9,853 nt of DNA, from assembly GCA_051646105.1 (NCBI GenBank), contig JBOFCO010000228.1, positions 1 through 9,853 of the forward strand, written 5' to 3'. The position numbers were made by a program, and so were the translations under genes. The DNA is from JBOFCO01 sp051646105 (GTDB taxonomy: Bacteria; Pseudomonadota; Alphaproteobacteria; Rhodobacterales; Rhodobacteraceae). Below the pieces are notes generated by a model, which was not told where the DNA came from, did not search any database, and worked only from the letters and a program-made list of their open reading frames with translations. Shown piece by piece: positions 1 to 5,183 of the stretch; the stretch's first letter is position 1; each line of letters opens with the position of its first letter.

Positions 1-34
1 TTGCCTGCCATCGTGGCAAAAAGTTCCGCAGCAT

Positions 35-59
35 GGAACCGTTCACAGCCTCAGACGTT
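35..59 (+). promoter_or_regulatory. putative sigma-EcfG (general stress response) promoter
   Basis: GGAAC at 35-39 is followed, after exactly 16 bases, by CGTT at 56-59. This matches the published alphaproteobacterial EcfG consensus GGAAC-N16/17-CGTT. With nine fixed bases, two allowed spacings and two strands, about 0.008 matches are expected by chance in 507 bp at equal base frequencies. Transcription would start near 66-68 and run rightward through the inverted repeats toward the histidine kinase at 508. The distance to that gene (about 440 nt) is long, so the promoter may instead serve an unannotated RNA. Caveat: the GGAAC arm also forms a small hairpin with GTTCC at 23-27. Confidence 0.45.
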
Positions 60-104
60 AAAGAGTTGCCCGCGCCATGCAATCGGTGAGGACTCGCTGA
101 TTTT

Positions 105-137
105 CCGGCTGATCCCCGCAGGTCTACCTGCAGCCGG
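105..137. repeat. nested inverted repeat (possible RNA hairpin)
   Basis: CCGGCTG at 105-111 is the exact complement of CAGCCGG at 131-137. Inside, CAGGT (119-123) pairs with ACCTG (126-130), leaving a one-sided bulge at 112-118. No T-tract follows, so it is not an intrinsic terminator. It lies about 40 nt downstream of the predicted EcfG transcription start and would be the first structure of that transcript. Confidence 0.5.
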
Positions 138-237
138 CAGGGTGGCTACGAACGGATACCCGCTGTCGGCGAAGGGTCGGTGATGAGTGCGTTCACGGGG
201 CGTTGTGTTGCAAGGGGCGATTTCCCGAACGTGCTCA

Positions 238-290
238 GGGGCCAGTCCCTAGTTCCCACCCCCAATCCCCGGGGGGCCGGGACTGGCCCC
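238..290. repeat. 12-bp perfect inverted repeat, strong GC-rich hairpin
   Basis: GGGGCCAGTCCC at 238-249 is perfectly complementary to GGGACTGGCCCC at 279-290, with 29 nt between. The loop itself can fold further, with CCCCC at 259-263 opposite GGGGG at 271-275. There is no downstream T-run on either strand, so a simple terminator is unlikely. It may be part of a structured RNA or a protein-binding palindrome. Confidence 0.6.
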
Positions 291-319
291 GCCGGGCGGC
301 CGTTGCGCCCCCGCCGGAT

Positions 320-380
320 CTGCCTACGCTTCCTGACACAATGTTACATGCCGAAACATCAGACGGCGTGGTGTAGGCAG
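320..380. repeat. nested, symmetric inverted repeat
   Basis: CTGCCTAC (320-327) is complementary to GTAGGCAG (373-380). Between them ATGTT (341-345) is complementary to AACAT (355-359). The inner stem is centred exactly within the outer one, 13 nt on each side, which is the geometry of a stem with a symmetric internal loop. No terminator-like T-tract follows. Together with the two repeats to the left it suggests a structured transcript ending before the histidine kinase start. Confidence 0.45.
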
Positions 381-507
381 GCTTGCGCCGATTTGGCGTC
401 GATCCATCAAGGCAGCCCGTAACTTCCCCGAAGTCCACCTTGCAACCCGTTGTCGGCTTCCCCCATCTAGTCGCGATTGCCGCAGGGCATCCTCGCCGGA
501 GAGCAAT

Positions 508-1593
508 GTGACAGCCGAACTTTCATCCCAATCCCTGCCCGAAGAAACCTTTCAGCGGCACGGCAGGTTTATGACAACGCTGGCGGCACTGCTGCTTAAG
601 CGGCGCGCCTTGCCGTTTCGCATAGCCCTTGGCGTGACGCTTTTCGCCGTCGCAACCGTGCTGCGTCACCTTGCAGAGGATATCCTTCCCCCAGGCTTCC
701 CGTTCGTGACGTTTTTCCCTGCGGTGCTGCTGGCTACGGTCTTTTCGGGAACCCGTATCGGCATTGCGGTGGCTGTCGCATCGGGCCTGACCGCCTGGTA
801 TCTTTTTATCCCGCCTATCCGCTCGTTTGCGCTGACGGGCGGATCGGTCGTGGCGATGCTGTTCTACATTGTGATCGTCGCGACAGAGATTCTGTTCATC
901 GCGGCAACCCATGTTGCCTTGCGGATGCTTGACACATCCCAACGCCGTGCAGCGGAGCTTGCGAAATCGCGGGAACTGATGTTTTCGGAGCTTCAGCACC
1001 GCGTGTCGAACAACCTGTCCACTGTGGCCGCACTTTTACGGATGCAGGCCAGCAAGTCGCTGGACGACAGTGTTCGTAGGGCGCTGACGGAAGGACAGTT
1101 GCGCATCAACACAGTGGCGCGGTTGCAACGGCGGCTGCATGCGCCGGATGCTCAGGAAATCGACGTGCCCGATTTCCTGAAAGCACTGGCAGACGACACG
1201 ATGGATGTTGCAGGGACAGGCGGCAATGTCGTTCTAACGTTCGATATGGACCCGCTGTCATTGGATCGCGACAGGGCGATTCCGCTGGGGCTGATCGCCA
1301 GCGAACTGCTGATGAACGCCATTGAACACGGTCGATCTGATGGTGGTGCCGTCAAGATCGGGATTACGCTGCGAACCGGGGGACAGGAGACAGAAGGGCC
1401 GCTTCCGGTCACACTCGATATTCGGGACAATGGCGCGGGACTGAGTGATGGATTCAGCCTGAGCGACACGAAAAGCCTTGGCCTGTCCATCGCCCGTGAA
1501 TTTGCACGGCAGCTTGACGGGGAGCTGCTGCTGACCGACGCGCCGGATGGTGGCACACTGGCCAGACTGATATTCCACACAGGGCAGATCTGA
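508..1593 (+). CDS. membrane-bound HisKA_2 sensor histidine kinase
   Basis: This is a 361-residue sensor kinase that should autophosphorylate on histidine and pass the phosphate to a response regulator. The N-terminal half has about four hydrophobic segments (near residues 36-52, 66-82, 84-101 and 113-138), resembling the DUF4118 membrane module of KdpD-like sensors. A short linker leads to the dimerisation/phosphoacceptor helix ELQHRVSNNL, with phospho-His at H164, typical of HisKA_2 rather than classical HisKA. The ATPase domain shows the N box (ELLMNAIEHG, N270), the G1 box (DNGAG, 307-311) and a G2-like SLGLSI (323-328). There is no periplasmic sensor domain or receiver domain, and no response regulator is adjacent, so it is an orphan here. 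HisKA_2 kinases often feed PhyR in the alphaproteobacterial stress response; that role is inferred. The start is GTG at 508 with GGAGAG at 498-503; ATG at 571 is a possible alternative. Confidence 0.88.
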   Translation: MTAELSSQSLPEETFQRHGRFMTTLAALLLKRRALPFRIALGVTLFAVATVLRHLAEDILPPGFPFVTFFPAVLLATVFSGTRIGIAVAVASGLTAWYLFIPPIRSFALTGGSVVAMLFYIVIVATEILFIAATHVALRMLDTSQRRAAELAKSRELMFSELQHRVSNNLSTVAALLRMQASKSLDDSVRRALTEGQLRINTVARLQRRLHAPDAQEIDVPDFLKALADDTMDVAGTGGNVVLTFDMDPLSLDRDRAIPLGLIASELLMNAIEHGRSDGGAVKIGITLRTGGQETEGPLPVTLDIRDNGAGLSDGFSLSDTKSLGLSIAREFARQLDGELLLTDAPDGGTLARLIFHTGQI

Positions 1594-1620
1594 CCGTCGG
1601 GAAATCCTGTTCGGACGGGC

Positions 1621-1649
1621 TTGCGAAATCAAACATCCGCCGATACATC
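1621..1649 (+). promoter_or_regulatory. candidate sigma-70 promoter for tRNA-Thr
   Basis: TTGCGA (1621-1626) and TACATC (1644-1649) are separated by 17 bp, and the tRNA begins 11 bases further on, a normal start distance. The -35 matches four of six consensus bases and the -10 three of six, so this is a weak match supported mainly by position. Confidence 0.35.
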
Positions 1650-1659
1650 TTCCCGCGTT

Positions 1660-1735
1660 GCCCGGTTAGCTCAGAGGCCAGAGCTGCGCTTTTGTAAAGC
1701 GAGGGTCGGGGGTTCGACTCCCTCACCGGGCACCA
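1660..1735 (+). tRNA. tRNA-Thr (anticodon UGU), CCA encoded
   Basis: A complete cloverleaf can be drawn by hand. The acceptor stem 1660-1666 pairs perfectly with 1725-1731. The D stem is 1669-1672 with 1681-1684. The anticodon stem 1686-1690/1698-1702 has four pairs plus a G-A mismatch at its base. The anticodon loop 1691-1697 carries TGT at 1693-1695. The T stem is 1708-1712 with 1720-1724 around loop TTCGACT. Discriminator A is at 1732, followed by genome-encoded CCA (1733-1735). TGT reads ACA threonine codons, and the overall sequence resembles alphaproteobacterial tRNA-Thr. It lies between the kinase and mntH on the same strand. No obvious hairpin terminator follows; only a TTTT at 1742-1745 is seen. 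Confidence 0.95.
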
Positions 1736-1823
1736 TTCCCCCTTTTCGGATGCAGGCGCTGCGTCGCACAAGCCGGTTTCTATGCCGTGCCATCGGGGAA
1801 ATTGATTATCCTGTGCTTTGACC

Positions 1824-1852
1824 TTGACCAGATCGCAATTTAGCCCAATATT
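1824..1852 (+). promoter_or_regulatory. candidate sigma-70 promoter of mntH
   Basis: TTGACC (1824-1829, five of six consensus bases) and AATATT (1847-1852, four of six) are 17 bp apart. Predicted transcription starts near 1858-1860, inside the Fur-family box, which is a normal place for a repressor site. The -35 lies in a tandem TTGACCTTGACC (1818-1829); only the second copy has a plausible -10 at the right distance. Confidence 0.5.
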
Positions 1853-1872
1853 GCAACTGATAATCATTCTCA
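1853..1872 (+). promoter_or_regulatory. Fur-family (Fur/Mur) operator upstream of mntH
   Basis: The stretch 1853-1871 matches 14 of 19 positions of the classical Fur box. Its core is the 7-1-7 arrangement TGATAAT (1858-1864), C, ATTCTCA (1866-1872), where the right half matches the complement of the left at six of seven bases. It sits at the predicted transcription start and 12 bases before the mntH start codon, so bound repressor would block transcription. In alphaproteobacteria the Fur homologue often acts as the manganese regulator Mur, which fits a site in front of a manganese importer. A second, weaker GATTATC half-site lies at 1804-1810. Confidence 0.65.
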
Positions 1873-1884
1873 AAAAGATGGCTC

Positions 1885-3213
1885 ATGTCAGATACCTCGA
1901 CCGGTTGGCGCGAAGCCCGCAACGAACCTTCGCTTTCCGAAGTGTTCGGTTCGATCGCCGTGCCGCGCGGGGCGTCGCCGATGCGCCGGTTCCTGGCCTT
2001 CATCGGGCCGGGCTATCTGGTCGCGGTGGGGTATATGGACCCCGGCAACTGGGCCACATCCCTCGCCGGGGGGGCAAAGTTCGGCTATACGCTGCTGTTT
2101 GTCGCCCTGCTGTCAAACTTCATGGCGATCCTGCTGCAATCGCTTTGCGCACGATTGGCCATCGCTTCGGGCCGCGATCTGGCGCAGGCCTGCCGCGATG
2201 CCTTTCCGCGATGGATTTCCCTGCCACTATGGGTTCTGGCCGAAGCCGCGATCATCGCCACTGACCTGGCCGAGGTCATCGGCACCGCCATCGGCCTGAA
2301 CCTGCTGTTCGGCATCCCGCTGGAAATCGGCATCTTTATCACCGCTGCGGATGTGTTCCTGATCCTGTGGCTGCAAAATCGCGGATTTCGTTGGGTAGAG
2401 GCCTTCGTGATCGCTTTGCTGGGTGTCATCGCGGCCTGCTTCCTTGTGCAGATCGCCATGGCCGATCCGGATTGGAACGCAGTGATCCGGGGCTTCGCCC
2501 CTTCGGTCGAGATCGCCACCAATCCCGAAATGCTGTATATCGCGCTGGGCATCATCGGTGCGACCGTCATGCCGCACAACCTGTATCTGCATTCGGGGAT
2601 CGTGCAGACCCGCGCCTTTGGTCAGGACCCGTCGGAAAAGCGGCAAGCGCTGCGAATGGCCACGTGGGATTCGACCATCGCACTGATGTTCGCGCTGTGC
2701 ATTAATGCCTCTATCCTCATTCTCGCTGCGGCGACCTTCCACGCCAGCGGCAATACCGAGGTGGTCGAAATCGATCAGGCCCATGCGCTGCTGTCCCCGC
2801 TTCTGGGCGGGTCGGTCGCGCCCGCGCTGTTCGGGCTGGCCCTGCTGGCCTGCGGGCTGAACGCCACCATCACCGCCACCATGTCGGGCCAGATCGTGAT
2901 GGAAGGTTTCATCCGCTGGCGGATCAGCCCTGTCCTGCGCCGGCTGATCACACGGCTGATCGCCATTACCCCGGCCATGGCGGTCGTCCTGCTGTGGGGC
3001 AGCGAAGGCACCGGGCAACTGCTGATCCTCAGCCAGGTTGTGCTGTCGTTCCAGTTGCCCTTTGCCATTGTACCGCTGGTCATGTTTACCTCCAGTCGCG
3101 CCAAGATGGGTGAAATGGTCGCGCCGCTGTGGCTGACGCTGGCCTGCGCGGCCATTGCTGTCACCATCATCACGCTGAACATCAACCTGTTGTGGAGCGT
3201 GCTGGTCGGCTAG
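1885..3213 (+). CDS. mntH: Nramp-family divalent metal (Mn2+) transporter MntH
   Basis: This inner-membrane, proton-coupled importer of Mn2+ (and to a lesser degree Fe2+) has 442 residues, close to the usual 410-450. Family signatures are clear: the unwound TM1 metal-binding motif DPGN at residues 52-55 in the context YMDPGNWATS, and the TM6 motif MPHN at 229-232 in GATVMPHNLYLHS, supplying the metal-binding methionine M229. Repeated hydrophobic stretches fit about 11 membrane segments, with a hydrophilic N-terminal tail of about 33 residues. The start at 1885 has only a weak ribosome site (GATGG, 1877-1881), but the whole N-terminus from there fits the family. Control by a Fur-family repressor is indicated by the box at 1853-1872. 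The stop TAG (3211-3213) shares bases with the stop of the convergent HxlR gene. Assignment as MntH rather than another Nramp subgroup rests on motifs and the operator. Confidence 0.92.
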   Translation: MSDTSTGWREARNEPSLSEVFGSIAVPRGASPMRRFLAFIGPGYLVAVGYMDPGNWATSLAGGAKFGYTLLFVALLSNFMAILLQSLCARLAIASGRDLAQACRDAFPRWISLPLWVLAEAAIIATDLAEVIGTAIGLNLLFGIPLEIGIFITAADVFLILWLQNRGFRWVEAFVIALLGVIAACFLVQIAMADPDWNAVIRGFAPSVEIATNPEMLYIALGIIGATVMPHNLYLHSGIVQTRAFGQDPSEKRQALRMATWDSTIALMFALCINASILILAAATFHASGNTEVVEIDQAHALLSPLLGGSVAPALFGLALLACGLNATITATMSGQIVMEGFIRWRISPVLRRLITRLIAITPAMAVVLLWGSEGTGQLLILSQVVLSFQLPFAIVPLVMFTSSRAKMGEMVAPLWLTLACAAIAVTIITLNINLLWSVLVG

Positions 3214-3899
3214 ACCCGCGCCACCGCTTCCGCCACGGCGAAGGTGCCGGTCGGCCGACCACACAGGGCGAACAGATCAACGAAGGCCTGCCCTTCGGCA
3301 AGATCGCCCTCGAACCGGATCAAACCCCGCGCCGTGTCCTTCAGCGGGGCTGGTCCATAAATCGTCGCAGCCATCGCATTCGCCGCGCCGCTAAACACCA
3401 GTCCGGCCCCCTCGCCCCCACGCGTCACTCGGTATTTTCCGGGACCGGTGCGCACGGTGAACACCTCTTCCCCCATCCGGAACTCTGCCAGATGCGACCC
3501 CGCCCGACCCCGGTCGCAGAGGGCACGCATCGACAGCATCAGGGCGGATGGGCTGATGAACCGGCGCGGATCGTGCCCCGGCTGGCGCACGCCCCACAGG
3601 CACAGCGCGCGAAGCACCGGCCACAGCCCCTGACCTGCCTCTGTCAGCGCATAGACCTGCACCCGCGCTGGTTCGGGCAGCATGTCACGTCGCAGCAGGC
3701 CGTCGCGCTCCATCTCCTCCAGCCGCTGGGTCAGCACATTGGCGCTGATGCCCGGCAGTCCGGCCCGGATCGCCGCAAACCGGCGCGGCCCCAGCAGCAA
3801 TTCGCGCGCGATCAGCAGCGCCCAGCGATCCCCGATCAGGTCAAGCGCATGGGCGGCAAGGCATCCTTCATCATAGCTGCGGCGGCGGGATATGGTCAT
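3210..3899 (-). CDS. HxlR-family winged-helix regulator with extra C-terminal domain
   Basis: This is a 229-residue DNA-binding transcription regulator. Residues 9-103 form an HxlR winged helix: conserved C13 near the N-terminus, GDRWALLIARELLLGPRRF at 23-41, LPGIS at 48-52 leading into the recognition helix VLTQRLEEMERDGL, and the wing ending in YALTEAG at 83-89. Typical HxlR proteins are 100-150 residues; here about 115 more follow (GKYRVTRGGEGAGLVFSG, then IYGPAPL), resembling an SCP2-like ligand-binding domain seen in some proteobacterial HxlR proteins (from memory, not searched). C13 is the position used for thiol-based sensing in several HxlR members. The gene diverges from the DUF1428-VOC operon, its likely target. 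The start is odd: a 17-bp tandem duplication places the only good ribosome site (AGGA, 3923-3920) before an upstream ATG at 3916 that is out of frame, 20 nt from the in-frame ATG at 3899. Expression may depend on reinitiation. Confidence 0.88.
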   Translation of the reverse strand: MTISRRRSYDEGCLAAHALDLIGDRWALLIARELLLGPRRFAAIRAGLPGISANVLTQRLEEMERDGLLRRDMLPEPARVQVYALTEAGQGLWPVLRALCLWGVRQPGHDPRRFISPSALMLSMRALCDRGRAGSHLAEFRMGEEVFTVRTGPGKYRVTRGGEGAGLVFSGAANAMAATIYGPAPLKDTARGLIRFEGDLAEGQAFVDLFALCGRPTGTFAVAEAVARV

Positions 3900-3917
3900 T
3901 GGCGGGATATGGTCATT
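3884..3917. repeat. perfect 17-bp tandem duplication over the HxlR start codon
   Basis: The 17-bp unit GGCGGGATATGGTCATT occurs at 3884-3900 and again, identically and without spacer, at 3901-3917. On the minus strand each copy begins with the gene's ATGACCATATCCCGCC. Since 17 is not a multiple of three, the second start codon is out of frame with the regulator. With a single copy, the ribosome site at 3923-3920 would sit directly before an in-frame ATG; with two copies it serves a short decoy frame. Confidence 0.95.
3896..3916 (-). CDS. six-residue decoy/leader minigene overlapping the HxlR start
   Basis: The upstream ATG (3916-3914) created by the tandem duplication opens the frame MTISRQ and stops at TGA (3898-3896). 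That stop overlaps the regulator's ATG (3899-3897) in the form ATGA, the usual geometry of translational coupling. The minigene has the better ribosome site (AGGA three bases upstream, slightly close). It probably has no function as a peptide; it would matter only by controlling, or spoiling, translation of the regulator. Actual translation is inferred. Confidence 0.4.
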   Translation of the reverse strand: MTISRQ

Positions 3918-3988
3918 TTTCCTGACCGTCGGTTGCTTTTTCTAACTACATCATGCAGCCTTGCAGGGAAAGCAGGAAAGGAAACGCC
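3918..3988. promoter_or_regulatory. divergent promoter/operator region, HxlR gene versus DUF1428-VOC operon
   Basis: This 70-bp gap separates the two divergent transcription units, so both promoters and any HxlR operator must lie here. It is AT-rich compared with its surroundings, especially TTGCTTTTTCTAACTACATC at 3933-3952. I see no -35/-10 pair with convincing spacing and no clear palindrome, so individual sites are not assigned. The purine-rich ribosome site of the rightward operon ends it. Confidence 0.5.
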
Positions 3989-4357
3989 ATGTCCTATATC
4001 GACGGATTCGTGATTCCGGTGCCCACGGCGGGCAAGGAAGCCTATCGTGCCCATGAAGCGAAGTGGTGGCCGGAATTCAAGAAACTGGGCGCCCACAGCA
4101 TCGTCGTGGCCTGGGGCGATGACGTGCCCCCCGGCAAGCAGACCGATTTCCTGCGCGCGGTCGAGGCGAAGGAAGATGAAACCGTGGTTTTCTGCTGGCT
4201 GACCTGGCCCGACAAGAAAACACGCGATGCCGCCTATGCCGACATGATGGCGCGGGCCGACATGAACCCCGCCGATTTCGCGGAAATGCCCTTTGACGGC
4301 AAGCGGATGATTTATGGCGGTTTCGTCCCCATCCTTGTCGAGGGAGAGATGAAATGA
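3989..4357 (+). CDS. DUF1428 family protein
   Basis: This is a 122-residue cytosolic protein of the DUF1428 (YbaA-like) family of unknown function, with a dimeric alpha-beta barrel-like fold. Family features are the opening MSYIDGFVIPVPTAGKEAYR, WWPEFKKLGA at residues 27-36, WGDDVPPGKQTDF near 44-56, VVFCWLTWPDKKTRDAAYADMM near 66-87, and the ending FDGKRMIYGGFVPI. Length equals the usual 115-125. The start at 3989 is supported by AAAGGA at 3977-3982, six bases away, and by conservation from MSYIDGF onward; an in-frame ATG at 3953 would add 12 unlikely residues. It overlaps the next gene by ATGA at 4354-4357, so the two are translated together. Partnership with a VOC protein and a divergent HxlR regulator suggests a small stress or detoxification unit, which is inference. 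Confidence 0.9.
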   Translation: MSYIDGFVIPVPTAGKEAYRAHEAKWWPEFKKLGAHSIVVAWGDDVPPGKQTDFLRAVEAKEDETVVFCWLTWPDKKTRDAAYADMMARADMNPADFAEMPFDGKRMIYGGFVPILVEGEMK

Positions 4358-5106
4358 CCCATCACGGTGCTCCCTGCTGGTATGAACTGACCACACCCGA
4401 TGCAAAAAGCACCACGGCCTTCTATGGCCCCCTTCTGGGCTGGGAGACGCGGGATTCCGGCATTCCGGGGATGAGTTACACCATCGCCTCGCGCAACGGC
4501 GCGATGGTCGCGGGCATCTATCAGCCCGAAGAAGCCATGCCGAATTTCTGGATGGTCTATTTTGCCGTGACCGACTGCGACGCGACGGTGGCAAAGCTCA
4601 AGGCGATGGGCGGCAGCGTGCATGTGGAACCGGCAGATATTCCCGAAACCGGTCGCTTTGCGATTGTGACCGATCCGCAGGGCGCGGCCTTTGGCATCCT
4701 TCAACCGCTGGCCGGGCAGCAGGGCAATGCCTTTGACCAGCAGAAGATGGGTCATGGCAACTGGCAGGAATTGTCGACATCCGATCCCGCCGCCGCGCTG
4801 GCCTTTTACGCCGAGCTGCTGGGCTGGGCGGCGGGCAACGCGATGGATATGGGGCCGATGGGCACCTATCAGTTGATATCCCGCAGCGGCACCGACCTCG
4901 GAGGCATCATGAAGCTGCAAGGGCCGGGAATCCCGCCGAACTGGGTGCCGTTCTTTGGTGTCGATTCCATCGATGCGGCGATGGCGCAGATCGGGGCCTC
5001 GGGCGGAACGGTTGTTCACGGCCCGCAGGAAGTGCCCGGCCCGGCCTTCATCTGCTATGCCACCGATCCGAACGGCTCAGTCTTTGCACTGGTCGGCCCG
5101 CGCTGA
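4354..5106 (+). CDS. two-domain VOC (glyoxalase/bleomycin resistance/dioxygenase superfamily) protein
   Basis: This 250-residue soluble protein is built from two tandem vicinal-oxygen-chelate domains. The first (about 8-117) opens with WYELTTPDAKSTTAFYGPLLGW and ends near FAIVTDPQGAAFGILQP. The second (about 136-248) repeats the pattern with WQELSTSDPAAALAFYAELLGW and YATDPNGSVFALVGP. It resembles the Cfp30B/27-kDa-antigen type of VOC proteins, whose substrates are mostly unknown. The usual VOC metal ligands (His/Glu) are not obviously kept at each domain's first strand (WYEL, WQEL retain Glu), so lyase activity cannot be assumed. The start ATG at 4354 overlaps the DUF1428 stop, with GGGAGAG at 4342-4348 as ribosome site. 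A hairpin terminator follows at 5116-5145. Substrate and reaction remain unassigned. Confidence 0.88.
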   Translation: MTHHGAPCWYELTTPDAKSTTAFYGPLLGWETRDSGIPGMSYTIASRNGAMVAGIYQPEEAMPNFWMVYFAVTDCDATVAKLKAMGGSVHVEPADIPETGRFAIVTDPQGAAFGILQPLAGQQGNAFDQQKMGHGNWQELSTSDPAAALAFYAELLGWAAGNAMDMGPMGTYQLISRSGTDLGGIMKLQGPGIPPNWVPFFGVDSIDAAMAQIGASGGTVVHGPQEVPGPAFICYATDPNGSVFALVGPR

Positions 5107-5115
5107 CCGCCTTTT

Positions 5116-5145
5116 GCGCGCGGCCTTTCCCTTGCCGCGCGCTTT
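5116..5145 (+). terminator. hairpin terminator after the DUF1428-VOC operon
   Basis: GCGCGCGGC (5116-5124) and GCCGCGCGC (5134-5142) form a perfect 9-bp, all-GC stem around a 9-nt loop, followed by TTT. It lies 10 bases after the VOC stop codon and 41 bases before valS. The T-run is short, as is common in GC-rich bacteria, so termination may be partial. Confidence 0.6.
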
Positions 5146-5183
5146 GGCTAAACCGCAGTGCACCAGCAATGCGGGGATGCCAG

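Larger units (their letters stand above)
1..507. other. gene-poor leader region with inverted repeats, no convincing CDS
   Basis: No reading frame here looks like a protein. The open frames at 1-183 and 180-422 on + and 235-438 and 324-506 on - are short, rich in Arg, Pro, Ser and Cys, overlap one another and show no recognisable motif. Instead the stretch holds an EcfG-like promoter (35-59) and three inverted repeats (105-137, 238-290, 320-380), plus small hairpins near the left edge (TGCCA 6-10 with TGGCA 14-18; GTTCC 23-27 with GGAAC 35-39). I looked for and did not see the conserved cores of RNase P RNA, two-piece tmRNA or SRP RNA. It could be a long structured 5' leader of the histidine kinase, a separate small RNA, or degenerate intergenic DNA. 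Confidence 0.6.

Noticed and set aside
180..422. Possible 80-residue protein in the left non-coding region
   Set aside because: It runs straight across the 12-bp perfect inverted repeat and part of the next one, is rich in Arg, Pro and Cys, and has no recognisable motif or clear coding bias.
1..507. RNase P RNA, two-piece tmRNA, SRP RNA or 6S RNA
   Set aside because: The conserved cores I know for the first three (such as GAGGAAAGTCC or GGAAGGAAGCAG) and a T-arm like GGTTCGAATCC are not present on either strand; 6S RNA could not be tested by motif alone.
1594..1618. Terminator after the histidine kinase
   Set aside because: CCGTC and GACGG form only a 5-bp stem around a 15-nt loop, with no T-run after it.
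1716..1735. Integration (att) site at the 3' end of tRNA-Thr
   Set aside because: No second copy of the tRNA 3' end and no integrase are visible in the window.
2227..3264. A 345-codon open frame antisense to mntH
   Set aside because: The product is Gln-, Asp- and Arg-rich low complexity typical of an antisense frame, while mntH carries DPGN and MPHN motifs.
4312..5019. A 235-codon antisense frame over the VOC gene
   Set aside because: The + strand frame has two clear VOC domains and an ATGA coupling; the antisense frame shows nothing recognisable.
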